Both the position numbers and the translations under genes were made by a program. From Alphaproteobacteria bacterium (GTDB lineage Bacteria > Pseudomonadota > Alphaproteobacteria > Micropepsales > Micropepsaceae), in assembly GCA_025935155.1 (NCBI GenBank), contig JAICVV010000161.1:1-5460 (forward strand): a stretch of DNA of 5,460 nucleotides. The letters run 5' to 3'. Positions 1-5,460 of the stretch are shown piece after piece (the first letter of the stretch is position 1; each line of letters opens with the position of its first letter). Under the pieces are notes generated by a model. That model was given only the letters and a program-made list of their open reading frames with translations. It had not been told where the DNA came from and ran no database searches.

Positions 1-1959
1 AAGCGCGATGGTCTGTCCGTCTTTCACAGCAATCGAGCTTTGAATCATGCGCTGCTGGATGGTGGGCGAATTGATGCTCGACGAGGTGGTGCTGGACACG
101 TCGCTCACCTGCTGCTGCAGGTCGAGCAGTACGAGGCCGCTGTCGTTCACGCGCGGCGTGACATTCAGGATGACGCCGGTACTCACATAATTGACTTCGT
201 TTGTGATGCTGGCATCGCTGGTCAATGTCGAGGTGACCTGCGCCTGCAGAACGGGAACTTCATCGCCCACCTGCAAAGCGGCCGTGTGATTGTTCAGGAC
301 CATCACCTTCGGCGCCGAAAGCACCTTGATGTGGGTGATATCCGAAAGTTCGTTCAGCGCGGCTGCAATGTTCCCGTTTGCGGTCGCAAAGAAATAGGAG
401 AAGCCGGGAAACACTTGCGCAAGGCCAGCATCGGTTCCCTGCGTAAGAGCGGCTGTGCCACCGCTGCCGCTAAAACGCCATTGCACGCCGTATTGCAGCT
501 TGTCGTTAAGCGTGACTTCGGTGATGGCGGCTTCAATCAGCACCTGTAACGGAAGCACATCCAGCTGCCGCAGAGCATCCTGGATAAGACCGTACTGCCG
601 CGGCGTGGAATAGAAGACGAGCGAGTTGTTTCCGTCGTCCGAGGTGATGCTGATCGGCGTGACCTGGCCGGGCAGCATCAGTGTCTGGGAAACAATGGTC
701 TGCCCCTGCGCCCCGGACGTGTTGTTTTCGCCCAGCTGAGTTCCATTCGCGAGGCCGGAGTTTGCGCCAAATGTGCTCCCGCTCTGGAAGCTTGTACCCG
801 ACCCGAACGTCGAGCCGGACTGTGAACCCAAGCCGCTGCCTATTCCCATGCCGGGCTGGACGCCGGTGCCGGTGGGCGAGCCAGGAGTCGTCGGAGAGCC
901 GAAGCCAGGCCGGTAATTGTTCACTTGTGTTGCCTGTCCGGTCGCCGTCAAATTTGGCGTTGTCGACTGGGTTGGCTGATTCGGCGTGCCACCGAACGCG
1001 CCCACAAGAACGGTGGCCAGGTCGGACGCACGGCCGTTCTGCACATGATAGACAAACAGTTTCCGCTCATTCTCACCGCTCGCGCGATCCAGAATGCCCG
1101 TCCATTTCTTGAGCTGGGCTAGGTATTTCGGCTGGCTGGAAATGGCCAAAATGCCATTCAGCCGCTCGATCGGAATGAGCCTGACAAGGCCTGCCGTTGG
1201 CGAATCCTTGCTGTTCACCATGGCGTCGAGCTCCGGCAGCAGCACGTGCATATCCGTTCGCTGCGGAACCAGCAGGGCGAACGACATGCCGTGCATCCAG
1301 TCCACATCGAACTGGCGTACCAGTTCACGGATGGATTTGCGCTCTCCGGCGGTGCCGGTGATCAGCAGCATGTTGCGCGACGCGTCTGCCGCCGCAATCG
1401 CGTGCTCAGGCAATAGCGGATCGAGCAGCTTCTTCAGATCGGTCGCATTGACGTAATGCAGCTGAATGGCTTCGTTTCCGTAACCTGCGGAAGTGCTCGG
1501 CAGCAGCTGCGGCTGGCGCTGCGCTTTGTCGAGCGCAACGACGGTGAACACATCGCCCTGCTTCACCAGCGCGAGCTTCGAGGCGCGCAGGGCTTCCTCG
1601 AAAATTGGCAGCACGTCGGCACGCGCCACGGGCTGGGCGGTCTCCACGGTGACTGTGCCCGTAACCAGCGGATCCACTGCGTAGTTCAATCCGAGGATGT
1701 CGCCAAGAATCGCTTTGGCAACCTCGTGAACATCGGCATTCGGGAAGTTCAGCGTGACGTCGTTGGTCTGTCCGGGCCTTCCGGCCGGCGTGCGCGGCCC
1801 CGCCGTGAATTGCTGCGTTCCAGGATAAACCGCGGAGGGGTTGGAAGGCTGGCTGACCGGCGGCTGCGTCAGCGGCTGAGGCTGCGCGAAAGCAACGCCG
1901 GCCAATGACAGCGAGAACACCGCATAGGCCGCAAGCCGGATTCGAAAGTTAGTTATCAT
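1..1959 (-). CDS. gspD: Type II secretion system secretin GspD (3' end beyond window)
   Basis: This is the outer-membrane secretin, the multimeric channel through which folded substrates leave the periplasm. An open frame of 653 codons runs from an ATG at 1959 to the left edge without a stop. Residues 1-25 form a signal peptide ending AFA before Gln26, with no lipobox Cys. An N0 domain follows at about 66-145 (VTLNFPNADVHEVAKAI), then N1 at about 160-220, N2 at about 225-290 and N3 starting near 300 (KLFVYHVQNGRASDLATVL). N3 is interrupted at about 327-420 by a Gly/Ser/Thr-rich loop. The secretin core starts near 425 and contains VLSAPKVMVLNNHTA (546-560), the family's conserved segment, then GDEVPV and the TGVILNVTPRV strand. 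The C-terminal end of the barrel is outside the window. The start overlaps the end of the gspC-type gene, and in-frame ATGs also lie at 1965, 1968 and 1971, so the exact start is uncertain by up to four residues. Family assignment is secure. Confidence 0.96.
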   Translation of the reverse strand, partial: MITNFRIRLAAYAVFSLSLAGVAFAQPQPLTQPPVSQPSNPSAVYPGTQQFTAGPRTPAGRPGQTNDVTLNFPNADVHEVAKAILGDILGLNYAVDPLVTGTVTVETAQPVARADVLPIFEEALRASKLALVKQGDVFTVVALDKAQRQPQLLPSTSAGYGNEAIQLHYVNATDLKKLLDPLLPEHAIAAADASRNMLLITGTAGERKSIRELVRQFDVDWMHGMSFALLVPQRTDMHVLLPELDAMVNSKDSPTAGLVRLIPIERLNGILAISSQPKYLAQLKKWTGILDRASGENERKLFVYHVQNGRASDLATVLVGAFGGTPNQPTQSTTPNLTATGQATQVNNYRPGFGSPTTPGSPTGTGVQPGMGIGSGLGSQSGSTFGSGTSFQSGSTFGANSGLANGTQLGENNTSGAQGQTIVSQTLMLPGQVTPISITSDDGNNSLVFYSTPRQYGLIQDALRQLDVLPLQVLIEAAITEVTLNDKLQYGVQWRFSGSGGTAALTQGTDAGLAQVFPGFSYFFATANGNIAAALNELSDITHIKVLSAPKVMVLNNHTAALQVGDEVPVLQAQVTSTLTSDASITNEVNYVSTGVILNVTPRVNDSGLVLLDLQQQVSDVSSTTSSSINSPTIQQRMIQSSIAVKDGQTIAL

Positions 1960-2620
1960 CGTCATCATCATCGTTGCTGTTATTGCTGTTGCTGCTGCTA
2001 TCGTCATCATCATCGTCATCGTCGCTGCTGCTCTTTGCAGCCGAGGTGGCGAGTTGCGTGCTGGCGCCGGCGCGTGCCGGTGCCGCGGTTACCGCAATCG
2101 TGCGCCGCTCGCCGTCGCGGTCGAAGAGCAATTGCGTGCGATCGATGGAAACAAGCCGCCAGCCTTGCAGAATCGCATCCGGCTTCACCCGCATGATCCG
2201 CCCGGTATTGTCCCGCACGAGAGCGGCCGAAACGTTTCCTGCAATGGCGGTTCCGACAACTTCAAATCCATTCAGGTTTCCCGTGGCCGCCGCCTGAAGC
2301 ACGACCGGAGCGCGATCCGGTGCGAAAATGGGCCGCTGAAGCACGGCGGCATAATTCTGCGAAACCGGCTCCGCTGGCTCCGCGGCAGGCTTGGGTGCAG
2401 AGCGCGTGGTTTCCGGCAGGCTTGTGGACGATGGCATCGCAACCTGAAGGCCAGCGGCAATCAGGAGCAATGCGGCAAGCGACGCGGGAAGCAACTCCGG
2501 GCTACGGCTGCTGACTGACCTTGACGGGAGATGAGACTTCAATCCGGACATCCATCGGGGCAGCATGCCCGGATTTCTGCGCGCGGTCGGCCGCGACCGA
2601 AAGGTATCCAACAACGACAT
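1949..2620 (-). CDS. gspC: GspC/GspN-type inner-membrane T2SS protein with polyaspartate tail
   Basis: This 223-residue protein looks like the T2SS inner-membrane component that links the platform to the N0 domain of the secretin. Residues 1-42 are a basic, presumably cytoplasmic segment. Residues about 43-62 (LLPASLAALLLIAAGLQVAM) are the single membrane helix. A Pro/Ala/Glu linker follows, then the homology region at about 90-180, with YAAVLQRPIFAPDRAP, GFEVVGTAIAG, MRVKPDAILQGWRLVSID and a final FDRDGERRTIAV strand. There is no PDZ or coiled-coil domain. Instead residues 197-223 are only Ser, Asp and Asn, with runs of eight and six Asp. In alphaproteobacteria such proteins are often annotated GspN; the homology region fits the T2SSC family, so gspC is used here. 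The ATG at 2620 has a GAGG six bases upstream, which favours this long start although it overlaps gspM by 119 nt. Its position directly before gspD fits a GspC role. Confidence 0.88.
   Translation of the reverse strand: MSLLDTFRSRPTARRNPGMLPRWMSGLKSHLPSRSVSSRSPELLPASLAALLLIAAGLQVAMPSSTSLPETTRSAPKPAAEPAEPVSQNYAAVLQRPIFAPDRAPVVLQAAATGNLNGFEVVGTAIAGNVSAALVRDNTGRIMRVKPDAILQGWRLVSIDRTQLLFDRDGERRTIAVTAAPARAGASTQLATSAAKSSSDDDDDDDDSSSNSNNSNDDDDDDN
1952..2032 (-). repeat. Low-complexity trinucleotide tract (GAT/GAC, AGC, AAC) at end of gspC gene
   Basis: In the minus-strand reading direction this 81-base tract encodes residues 197-223 of the GspC-type protein: three Ser, eight Asp, a Ser/Asn block, six Asp and a final Asn. 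The 1955-1972 part is a nearly pure GAT array with one GAC, and 2000-2023 is a second GAT/GAC array. The middle is AGC/AAC/AAT. Such arrays can change length by whole codons through replication slippage without breaking the gspC frame. The downstream array, read one base out of register, gives ATG ATG ATG ACG ATG, the possible start region of gspD. Confidence 0.9.
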
Positions 2621-3059
2621 AAGGTGCCTCGCTTTCGAGCCGCGCCAGGCTCTTGTACAATTGCGCCATCGTCAGCTGCAGATCGGCCCGGACTTTCACC
2701 CAGCCTTCGGGTGTATCGCCCTGAACTTCCGAAACTGTCTGCACACTTCCGCCTTCTTCATTCGTCATCCGGTTGATGCGCTGCTTCAGCATTTCCGCGG
2801 CCAGCGCCTGGGTTGGCGCGATAATGGCGAATTTCGACGCCGTGGATTTCTGTTCCACTGCCTGCGCCCGCCACACCGGAATGCCTGCCAATACACGTTG
2901 ATTGCGCTGGTAGGTGGCAACGAGATCGCCGCGCTCCAGCGCGCGCGCCGCCATGCCGCCGAATACCGGCACTATCACTCCGAGCACGACCACTGCTACC
3001 AGGGCGAGCAGCACTCCGAGGGCGATCAGCCGCCTTTCTCTCTGGGCGAGTGGTCTCAT
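2502..3059 (-). CDS. gspM: Type II secretion system protein GspM (GspM_b-like)
   Basis: This 185-residue bitopic inner-membrane protein is expected to pair with GspL in the assembly platform. A short basic N-terminus (MRPLAQRERR) is followed by one membrane helix at about 11-33, a probable coiled-coil segment at about 36-72, and a periplasmic domain at about 75-180 of ferredoxin-like size. That domain includes FAIIAPTQALAAEMLKQRI, GWVKVRADLQLTMAQLYKSL and ESEAPYVVVGYLSV. The pattern resembles the GspM_b (T2SSM_b) subfamily rather than enterobacterial GspM. The frame is open further upstream to 3236, but the ATG at 3059 is chosen because it overlaps the gspL stop as ATGA, has AAGGA eight bases upstream and places the basic residues just before the helix. 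The last 119 nt also encode the start of the gspC-type gene in another frame. Confidence 0.9.
   Translation of the reverse strand: MRPLAQRERRLIALGVLLALVAVVVLGVIVPVFGGMAARALERGDLVATYQRNQRVLAGIPVWRAQAVEQKSTASKFAIIAPTQALAAEMLKQRINRMTNEEGGSVQTVSEVQGDTPEGWVKVRADLQLTMAQLYKSLARLESEAPYVVVGYLSVAADRAQKSGHAAPMDVRIEVSSPVKVSQQP
2627..2630 (-). promoter_or_regulatory. Ribosome binding site of the gspC-type gene, inside gspM
   Basis: A GAGG on the minus strand lies six bases before the ATG at 2620. It sits within the gspM coding sequence and decides in favour of the long start, and so of the 119-nt overlap, over internal starts (ATG at 2566 or 2551, TTG at 2542). Confidence 0.6.
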
Positions 3060-4087
3060 CGGGTGCGTCCTTCGCGGTCCGCCGCCAGTTCGAACGAGCC
3101 GCTGGTGGCCATGGCAGCGCGGGGATCGGAGCTCAATGAGCGCGCGTTGCGCAGCAGCGGCGAGGCTTCGATTTTCGCCAGCAGATCCGGAGTGTCCTTG
3201 CGGAAGCCCCTGACCTGAACGGTGCGCCCGTTCCATTCATAATGCTCGGCCCAGGCACCCTCCGGCAGCGCCTGCGACACGGCTTCGAGCACCGGCAGCG
3301 GCGCGTTCTGTTTCTGAAGGCGGAGCAGTGTCGCACGCCGCGATGCCTCCTTCTGAACCTGATCGCGCAGCCGCATTGCTACTGTCACGGGGCTCTGCTG
3401 CGATTCGACCGCTTCCCGCAGCTGATTGGTGGCGCTGGCATCCCGCCAGGTGAGCATGAACAGGTTGAAGGCAAGCAGAACGCCCGCCGCAATCCAGATA
3501 TATGTCGCGCGGCGCCGGGCAGCGCTACCGCCCTCGATATCCCGAAGAGCAGGAAGAAAGTCGAGCGCCGATGGCGTGCCTGGTCCCGCTGAGACTCCAA
3601 TCGCAGCAGGTTCGATATTGTTGGCCCGCGAAAGCTCAAGCGTTCTGATCGCAGCCTGACGTGGGATCACTCCAATCGTCACCTGCTGCCGGCCGCGCTC
3701 CTCGTCCCGCGACACGATCTCGGAATCGAACAGCACCTGATCGGCCTTGAAGGGAGTGAGTCGGTCCAGATCGAGTGCGACCATCCGCTTCAGATCGCTG
3801 GCCGGCAGGATCGGAAGATCGATCTGCCTCAACAAAACCTGGCCTGCCGGCATCGCCACCTTCACCGATCGCCGAGGCTTCTCCTGAAGCACCTCTCCGG
3901 ACTGCTCATCCCGGTAAACCACGCCGGCCTCGGTGACCTCCGCAATGGTGGCGGACCGCTTCAGGAAGCGGTCCCGCCATTCCGTTGGAACCATGCCCAG
4001 CAGTTCGTCCACCCACCAGCGGAAGGCATGCAAAAGCCACTGGATGATCGCTTCATGATCGGTGTTCAGGAGGTCTTTGAAATTCAC
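3056..4087 (-). CDS. gspL: Type II secretion system protein GspL (PilN-like)
   Basis: GspL anchors the cytoplasmic ATPase GspE to the inner membrane and contacts GspM. The product has 343 residues, somewhat shorter than the roughly 400 typical of gammaproteobacterial GspL. The cytoplasmic part (1-190) includes a Trp-rich amphipathic N-terminus (WLLHAFRWWVDELLG) and an actin-like/PilM-like section with VKVAMPAGQVLLRQIDLPIL and LDLDRLTPFKADQVLFDSEI at about 75-125. A basic RRR precedes the membrane helix at about 195-214 (YIWIAAGVLLAFNLFMLTW). A helical, probably coiled-coil region follows at about 218-262, then a small periplasmic PilN-like domain (VLEAVSQALPEGAW, WNGRTVQVRGF) to about 330. 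The start is GTG at 4087, overlapping the gspJ stop by four bases (GTGA), with AGGGG a few bases upstream. In most T2SS operons gspK lies between gspJ and gspL; here it does not. Assignment rests on domain layout and neighbours. Confidence 0.9.
   Translation of the reverse strand: MNFKDLLNTDHEAIIQWLLHAFRWWVDELLGMVPTEWRDRFLKRSATIAEVTEAGVVYRDEQSGEVLQEKPRRSVKVAMPAGQVLLRQIDLPILPASDLKRMVALDLDRLTPFKADQVLFDSEIVSRDEERGRQQVTIGVIPRQAAIRTLELSRANNIEPAAIGVSAGPGTPSALDFLPALRDIEGGSAARRRATYIWIAAGVLLAFNLFMLTWRDASATNQLREAVESQQSPVTVAMRLRDQVQKEASRRATLLRLQKQNAPLPVLEAVSQALPEGAWAEHYEWNGRTVQVRGFRKDTPDLLAKIEASPLLRNARSLSSDPRAAMATSGSFELAADREGRTR
3068..3072 (-). promoter_or_regulatory. Ribosome binding site of gspM, inside the end of gspL
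   Basis: AAGGA on the minus strand lies eight bases before the ATG at 3059 and supports this start over the longer open frame that begins at 3236. Confidence 0.6.
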
Positions 4088-4731
4088 GCTCTACCCCTGC
4101 ACCTCTTGGTACTGATCACAAGCACGCACATCGAATCCACGGTCGCAAAAGGTTTAATGAGCAATTCCGGCCAGACGCGCGGATCCTGCGGCGCGAACTG
4201 AACGCGGATGCGGATCAACTGGGGCGGCGCGGGCCGCTGCTCCCAGGCAAATCGCCAAGCCGGTTTGTTGTCCGGCGGAGCAACTCCAAAATAGGCAATA
4301 TCGAGCCCTTGCACATGATGCAACAGCACGAGACTCTCGCTTGGCGTGTTCGGATCGGCGGCGAGATCGCTGACCGATGAAAGGAGAAGGTCGCCATTGG
4401 AGGCGATTGACAAAAGATAACGTCGTAACGCCGACGGCGCGCCTACGTCGCGGGGCGGAGCCAGAAATATCATCTTGTCGGCTACCCCGTCGAAATCCGC
4501 GTAAGAGGGGATTTTGTCGTAGCGGGTGGCCGGAAATGTCCGTTCGATTCTCTCCCGCAGGACAAGCTGGGCGCCTGAAATGGCGTCGCCCATCGCATTG
4601 GAGGCATCCACACGATCCCACACGCGGCGCGTGGTGCCCAACCCCGAAACCATCATCGCGCTCGTCATGCCGACAATGATGAGTGTCGCCAGCATCTCGA
4701 TAAGCGCGTATCCGGCAGAGCGATCTCCCAT
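4084..4731 (-). CDS. gspJ: Minor pseudopilin GspJ
   Basis: GspJ is a minor pseudopilin of the periplasmic pseudopilus tip. The 215-residue product has a short leader (MGDRSAG) cut after Gly7, mature Tyr at +1 and Glu at +5 (YALIE), then a hydrophobic helix to about residue 28. The C-terminal globular domain shows GspJ-typical elements: MIFLAPPR (87-94), RRYLLSIASNGDLLL (103-117), LVLLHHVQGLDIAYFG (134-149), and the Trp-containing AWRFAWEQRPAPPQLIRIRV strand pair (158-177), ending with VWPELLI (186-192). The last 25 residues are a tail with two cysteines (202 and 211) and several basic residues. The ATG at 4731 lies three bases after the gspI stop; only a weak AAGG is seen upstream, so translation is probably coupled to gspI. 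The stop overlaps the GTG of gspL. Confidence 0.92.
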   Translation of the reverse strand: MGDRSAGYALIEMLATLIIVGMTSAMMVSGLGTTRRVWDRVDASNAMGDAISGAQLVLRERIERTFPATRYDKIPSYADFDGVADKMIFLAPPRDVGAPSALRRYLLSIASNGDLLLSSVSDLAADPNTPSESLVLLHHVQGLDIAYFGVAPPDNKPAWRFAWEQRPAPPQLIRIRVQFAPQDPRVWPELLIKPFATVDSMCVLVISTKRCRGRA

Positions 4732-4734
4732 CGA

Positions 4735-5106
4735 TCAGCTGCCTTGCCCAAGCGCCAGCGTTGAAATGGAAGCCAGCTGACGGCCCTTCGGATTGCGCAC
4801 GGAGACTGTCACGCGCCACACCGTTCCCGCGTTGCTGGCCGGCAGGGGATTTGCCATGGGCTCGATCTGGATGCGCCAGGGAAAGCCAAGCGACAGGCCC
4901 GTTGTCACCCCCGGCGCGACTGGCACGATGGGCCCGACCGTTGCGAGCTCCGATTGTGCGATCATTGTCGCAAAGCGCTTCTCCTCCGCCATGCGGTTGC
5001 GGGCTGCGCTGTCGACGACGGAATGAAACATTGTGCCCAAAGCCAGCGCGACGATGGCCGATCCGATCAGCGCCTCGACCAACGCCGAGCCCGATTCGCG
5101 CTCCAT
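4735..5106 (-). CDS. gspI: Minor pseudopilin GspI
   Basis: GspI nucleates the I-J(-K) minor pseudopilin tip complex in the inner membrane and periplasm. The 123-residue product matches the usual family length. The leader is MERESG, with predicted cleavage after Gly6; the mature N-terminus is SALVE with Glu at +5 and Ser, not the more usual Phe or Met, at +1. The hydrophobic helix spans about 7-28 and continues into an amphipathic helix ending MIAQSELATVG (47-57), a segment typical of GspI (the A-x-x-x-x-E block). The C-terminal part holds two Trp-centred strands, FPWRIQIEP and VWRVTVSVRNPKG. The ATG at 5106 shares its A with the gspH stop (TGATG) and has a strong GGGAGG six bases upstream. 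Confidence 0.93.
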   Translation of the reverse strand: MERESGSALVEALIGSAIVALALGTMFHSVVDSAARNRMAEEKRFATMIAQSELATVGPIVPVAPGVTTGLSLGFPWRIQIEPMANPLPASNAGTVWRVTVSVRNPKGRQLASISTLALGQGS

Positions 5107-5460
5107 CAGCGGCCTCCCGCCGTTACTGCGCCCGTGGTGGGATCGATGGCGAGCGGAATTTTGCGCGTGCCCGATGTCAATGCGATGTTGGCGGGCACCA
5201 TCGAGCCGTCGGCCATGAAGGAAATCGGGCCAGACATGTTCAGCGCGATATTCTCCGGCAAATGCCGGGTTCCGCCAATCCAGTCATAGCCGCGCCCGCG
5301 CGGCAGCGGCTTCATGGTAACGGGATTGCCGGTGCGCATGGCTGTTGCACGTGCCACGCGCAAATCGGCCTGCATGGTGCTCGTCGACTGGCGCAACGAA
5401 AGCAGATCGAGCGACGCGCCGATGTTTGGGGAGATGATGGCTGCGATCAGCGCAACGATC
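5106..5460 (-). CDS. gspH: Minor pseudopilin GspH (5' end beyond window)
   Basis: The last 117 codons of a pseudopilin are visible; the leader peptide, prepilin-peptidase site and start codon lie beyond the right edge. The visible part begins inside the N-terminal membrane helix (IVALIAAIISPNIGASL), followed by the amphipathic QADLRVARATAMRTGNPV segment, which matches the D-L-x-x-A-R-x-x-A block of the GspH/FimT family. A small beta domain follows: ALNMSGPISFMADGSMVPAN and a C-terminal IPLAIDPTTGAVTAG, the usual GspH ending in which a strand carries D-x-x-T-G. A TTG at 5396 is not the start because the frame continues upstream through a proper pseudopilin helix. The stop overlaps the gspI start by one base. 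GspH rather than GspG is favoured by the A-R-x-x-A block and by the position before gspI. Confidence 0.9.
   Translation of the reverse strand, partial: IVALIAAIISPNIGASLDLLSLRQSTSTMQADLRVARATAMRTGNPVTMKPLPRGRGYDWIGGTRHLPENIALNMSGPISFMADGSMVPANIALTSGTRKIPLAIDPTTGAVTAGGR
5113..5118 (-). promoter_or_regulatory. Strong ribosome binding site of gspI, inside the end of gspH
   Basis: GGGAGG on the minus strand lies six bases before the ATG at 5106. It is the best Shine-Dalgarno match in the window and lies within the last codons of gspH, so gspI can initiate efficiently as well as by coupling at the TGATG junction. Confidence 0.7.

Noticed and set aside
40..549. Open frame of 169 codons on the plus strand
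   Set aside because: It lies wholly antisense to the well-supported gspD frame, its product has no recognisable domain, and such antisense frames are common in high-GC DNA.
1456..1908. Open frame of 150 codons on the plus strand
   Set aside because: It is antisense to the signal peptide and N0-N1 part of gspD, and its Arg/Gly/His-rich product resembles no protein family.
1952..2032. Short-repeat tract considered as a CRISPR-like array, terminator or attachment site
   Set aside because: It is a codon-phase trinucleotide repeat inside a coding sequence, with no spacers, no hairpin followed by a T-run, and no flanking duplications.
1974..2297. Plus-strand frame whose product starts with a Leu run and a Ser run, resembling a signal peptide
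   Set aside because: The Leu and Ser runs are only the complement of the Ser/Asn and Asp codon repeat at the end of the gspC-type gene; the rest is antisense to its conserved homology region.
2565..3218. Plus-strand frame of 217 codons
   Set aside because: It is antisense to gspM and the end of gspL, both supported by family features, start sites and junctions; the product is His/Arg-rich without domains.
3060..3236. Longer start for gspM at 3236
   Set aside because: It would add 59 residues that overlap gspL out of frame and push the membrane helix away from the N-terminus; the ATG at 3059 has a ribosome binding site and the ATGA junction.
5394..5396. TTG at 5396 as the start of gspH
   Set aside because: The frame stays open to the window edge and encodes the expected pseudopilin membrane helix, so the true start is outside.

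Overview
The whole window is one stretch of a type II secretion system (T2SS, general secretion pathway) gene cluster, and every supported gene lies on the minus strand. Read in the direction of transcription (from high to low coordinates) the order is gspH (5' end outside the window), gspI, gspJ, gspL, gspM, a gspC/gspN-type gene, and gspD (3' end outside the window). High GC content, the short PilN-like GspL, the GspM_b-like GspM and the PDZ-less GspC/GspN protein point to an alphaproteobacterium, probably of the Hyphomicrobiales (Bradyrhizobium-like) type. That taxonomic guess rests on gene style and not on a database match.

Right part (5460-4084): three minor pseudopilins, GspH, GspI and GspJ. 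GspI and GspJ show an intact prepilin-peptidase site (Gly before the cut, Glu at +5) followed by a hydrophobic helix. GspH shows only the end of that helix because its start is beyond the edge. Middle part (4087-2502): the inner-membrane assembly proteins GspL and GspM, each with one membrane helix and a periplasmic domain. Left part (2620-1): the GspC/GspN inner-membrane linker, then the outer-membrane secretin GspD, of which 653 residues are visible: signal peptide, N0-N3 domains and the first part of the secretin barrel domain.

The genes are packed without real intergenic space: 1-nt overlap H/I, 3-nt gap I/J, 4-nt overlap J/L, 4-nt overlap L/M, 119-nt overlap M/C, and at least 11 nt overlap C/D. 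This implies one transcript with translational coupling. No promoter, terminator, RNA gene, mobile element or CRISPR array was seen, and there is no gene-free stretch over 300 bases.

This is a recognisable system and not a new one. The points that deserve a second look are the absence of gspK from its usual place between gspJ and gspL, a polyaspartate/Ser/Asn tail on GspC whose DNA repeat also supplies a run of ATG codons at the start of gspD, the long two-frame gspM/gspC overlap, and a Gly/Ser-rich repeat loop in GspD.
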